Source of the DNA: Rhodospirillaceae bacterium | GTDB taxonomy: Bacteria; Pseudomonadota; Alphaproteobacteria; Rhodospirillales; Magnetospirillaceae | Reading direction: 5' to 3' | DNA length: 6,508 nt | Assembly: GCA_013349735.1 (NCBI GenBank) | Contig: DUZC01000251.1 | Coordinates: 1-6,508, forward strand | Shown here: piece after piece, positions 5,714 to 6,508 of the stretch | How positions within the stretch are numbered: the first letter of the stretch is position 1 | Layout of the letters: every line of letters begins with the position of its first letter | Program-made: the position numbers and the translations under genes | The notes under the pieces: generated by a model | What the model was told of the DNA's origin: nothing | Database searches by the model: none | The model's input: the letters and a program-made list of their open reading frames with translations, nothing else

Positions 5714-5726
5714 GGGCCTGAAGCCC
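5714..5726 (+). promoter_or_regulatory. Short stem upstream of the TRAP receptor ribosome binding site
   Basis: GGGC (5714-5717) and GCCC (5723-5726) flank CTGAA. An A-rich stretch (5731-5737) and the ribosome binding site follow. Four pairs only; it may be incidental. Confidence 0.2.
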
Positions 5727-5742
5727 GGATAAAAAAACGTCC

Positions 5743-5748
5743 AAGGAG
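5743..5748 (+). promoter_or_regulatory. Strong Shine-Dalgarno fixing the TRAP receptor start
   Basis: AAGGAG ends eight bases before ATG 5757. It is the best ribosome binding site in the window and fixes the start immediately ahead of the twin-arginine signal peptide. It suggests high expression, as is usual for periplasmic receptors. Confidence 0.7.
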
Positions 5749-5756
5749 ATCTGATC

Positions 5757-6508
5757 ATGTTGCTAAGCCGCCGAAATCTGCTTGCCGGGGCGATTGCTTT
5801 GCCGGCTGTTATCTGTGCTGGCCGCAGGCCCTTTGCGGCGGAGCCGATGCGTCTGAAGATTTCCCATCAATTTCCGGGTGGCACCATCGACCAGGGCGAT
5901 TTTCGCGACCGGCTTTGCCGCCGCTTTGCCGCCGAAGTGACCGCCAGAAGCAAAGGTGAGCTGGCTTTCGATATTTATCCCGGTTCGTCCCTGATGAAGA
6001 CCAACGCCCAGTTCAGTGCTCTGCGTAAAGGCGCCTTGGACCTGTCCCTGCTTCCCCTGCCCTATGCCGGGGGTGAAATGGCGGAATTGAACATCGCCTT
6101 AATGCCCGGCCTGGTGACCAACTATGATCAGGGCGCGGCCTGGAAGGAGGCCGCTGTCGGCAAAGAGCTGACCCGCCTGATGGAAGAAAAGGGCGTCAAG
6201 ATCCTGGCTTGGGTTTGGCAAGGTGGCGGCGTCGCCTCCCGAGCGACACCGATCGTCGCTCCGTCTGATGTCATGGGGCTGAAGGTCCGCGGAGGCAGCC
6301 GCGAGATGGATCTGGTTTTAAAAAGCGCGGGGGCCGCCGTGGTCAGCATGCCTTCCGATGAAATTTATGCGGCCATGCAGACCGGAGCCGTCGACGCCGC
6401 CTTGACCTCCTCGACCAGTCTTATCTCGTTTCGCCTGGAAGAATTAAGCAAAGGGCTGACGACGGCCCGCAATCGCAGCTATTGGTTCATGCTGGAGCCG
6501 CTGCTGAT
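5757..6508 (+). CDS. TRAP transporter solute-binding protein, DctP family (partial, runs off the window)
   Basis: The frame stays open for 250 codons from ATG 5757 to the window edge; the family is usually about 330 residues, so roughly the last quarter is missing. The N-terminus SRRNLLAG (4-11), a hydrophobic stretch and FAAE around 26-29 make a twin-arginine (Tat) signal peptide with likely cleavage after A28. The mature part begins with the typical KISHQFP strand. It contains GALDLSLLP, and the segment GLKVRGG with R178, the position of the conserved arginine that salt-bridges the substrate carboxylate in DctP proteins. SMPSDEIYAAMQTGAVDAA, the family's most recognisable block, follows. 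The receptor captures an organic acid in the periplasm and delivers it to a DctQ/DctM membrane pair, which should be encoded just downstream. Next to matB the likely ligand is malonate, as for MatPQM of Sinorhizobium meliloti; this is contextual, and another dicarboxylate or keto acid is possible. Confidence 0.9.
   Translation, partial: MLLSRRNLLAGAIALPAVICAGRRPFAAEPMRLKISHQFPGGTIDQGDFRDRLCRRFAAEVTARSKGELAFDIYPGSSLMKTNAQFSALRKGALDLSLLPLPYAGGEMAELNIALMPGLVTNYDQGAAWKEAAVGKELTRLMEEKGVKILAWVWQGGGVASRATPIVAPSDVMGLKVRGGSREMDLVLKSAGAAVVSMPSDEIYAAMQTGAVDAALTSSTSLISFRLEELSKGLTTARNRSYWFMLEPLL

Noticed and set aside
5800..5820. Cysteine (C20) in the TRAP receptor signal peptide as a possible lipoprotein site
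   Set aside because: The residue before it is Ile, not Gly/Ala/Ser, so it is not a proper lipobox; cleavage near A28 is more convincing.
6128..6349. Minus-strand frame of 73 codons inside the TRAP receptor gene
   Set aside because: It is opposite the most conserved DctP segment and has no independent support.

Overview
The window looks like a chromosomal stretch from an alphaproteobacterium, most likely of the Rhodospirillales/Magnetospirillum type. This is inferred from moderately high GC, Gly/Ala/Arg-rich proteins, a rhizobial-type malonyl-CoA synthetase and a TRAP transporter receptor gene. All supported genes lie on the + strand. I see no tRNA, rRNA, CRISPR array, insertion sequence or phage gene, and no gene-free gap reaches 300 bases.

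Layout. (1) Bases 2-364 are the 3' part of yajQ, a nucleotide / cyclic-di-GMP-binding protein family; its start lies outside the window. (2) Bases 441-1499 form a compact two-gene unit. The first gene is a small ParA/ParF-type deviant Walker ATPase. The second is a 130-residue protein with a Lys/Ala/Pro-rich, histone-H1-like tail and a C-terminal ribbon-helix-helix (RHH) DNA-binding domain. The unit is preceded by a sigma70-like promoter whose spacer holds a repeated CGATAT motif, as expected of an autoregulated partition-type operon. (3) Bases 1500-1646 are a non-coding leader holding three successive inverted repeats, followed by a 785-residue PLP-dependent Arg/Lys/Orn decarboxylase of the AdiA/LdcC/SpeF fold (1647-4004). 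(4) Bases 4105-5631 encode a malonyl-CoA synthetase (matB), with its own candidate promoter. (5) From 5757 to the window edge runs the 5' two-thirds or so of a DctP-type TRAP solute-binding protein with a twin-arginine signal peptide.

How the genes may work together. matB and the TRAP receptor probably form a dicarboxylate (malonate) uptake and activation module: the TRAP system imports the acid and MatB converts it to malonyl-CoA. The ATPase and RHH protein look like a ParFG-style pair that could position or segregate a DNA or protein cargo. The decarboxylase consumes a basic amino acid and a proton to give a polyamine, serving acid resistance or polyamine supply. No amino acid/polyamine antiporter is adjacent in this window.

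The least explained elements are the ParA/RHH unit with its unusual basic tail and spacer repeats, and the densely structured leader upstream of the decarboxylase.
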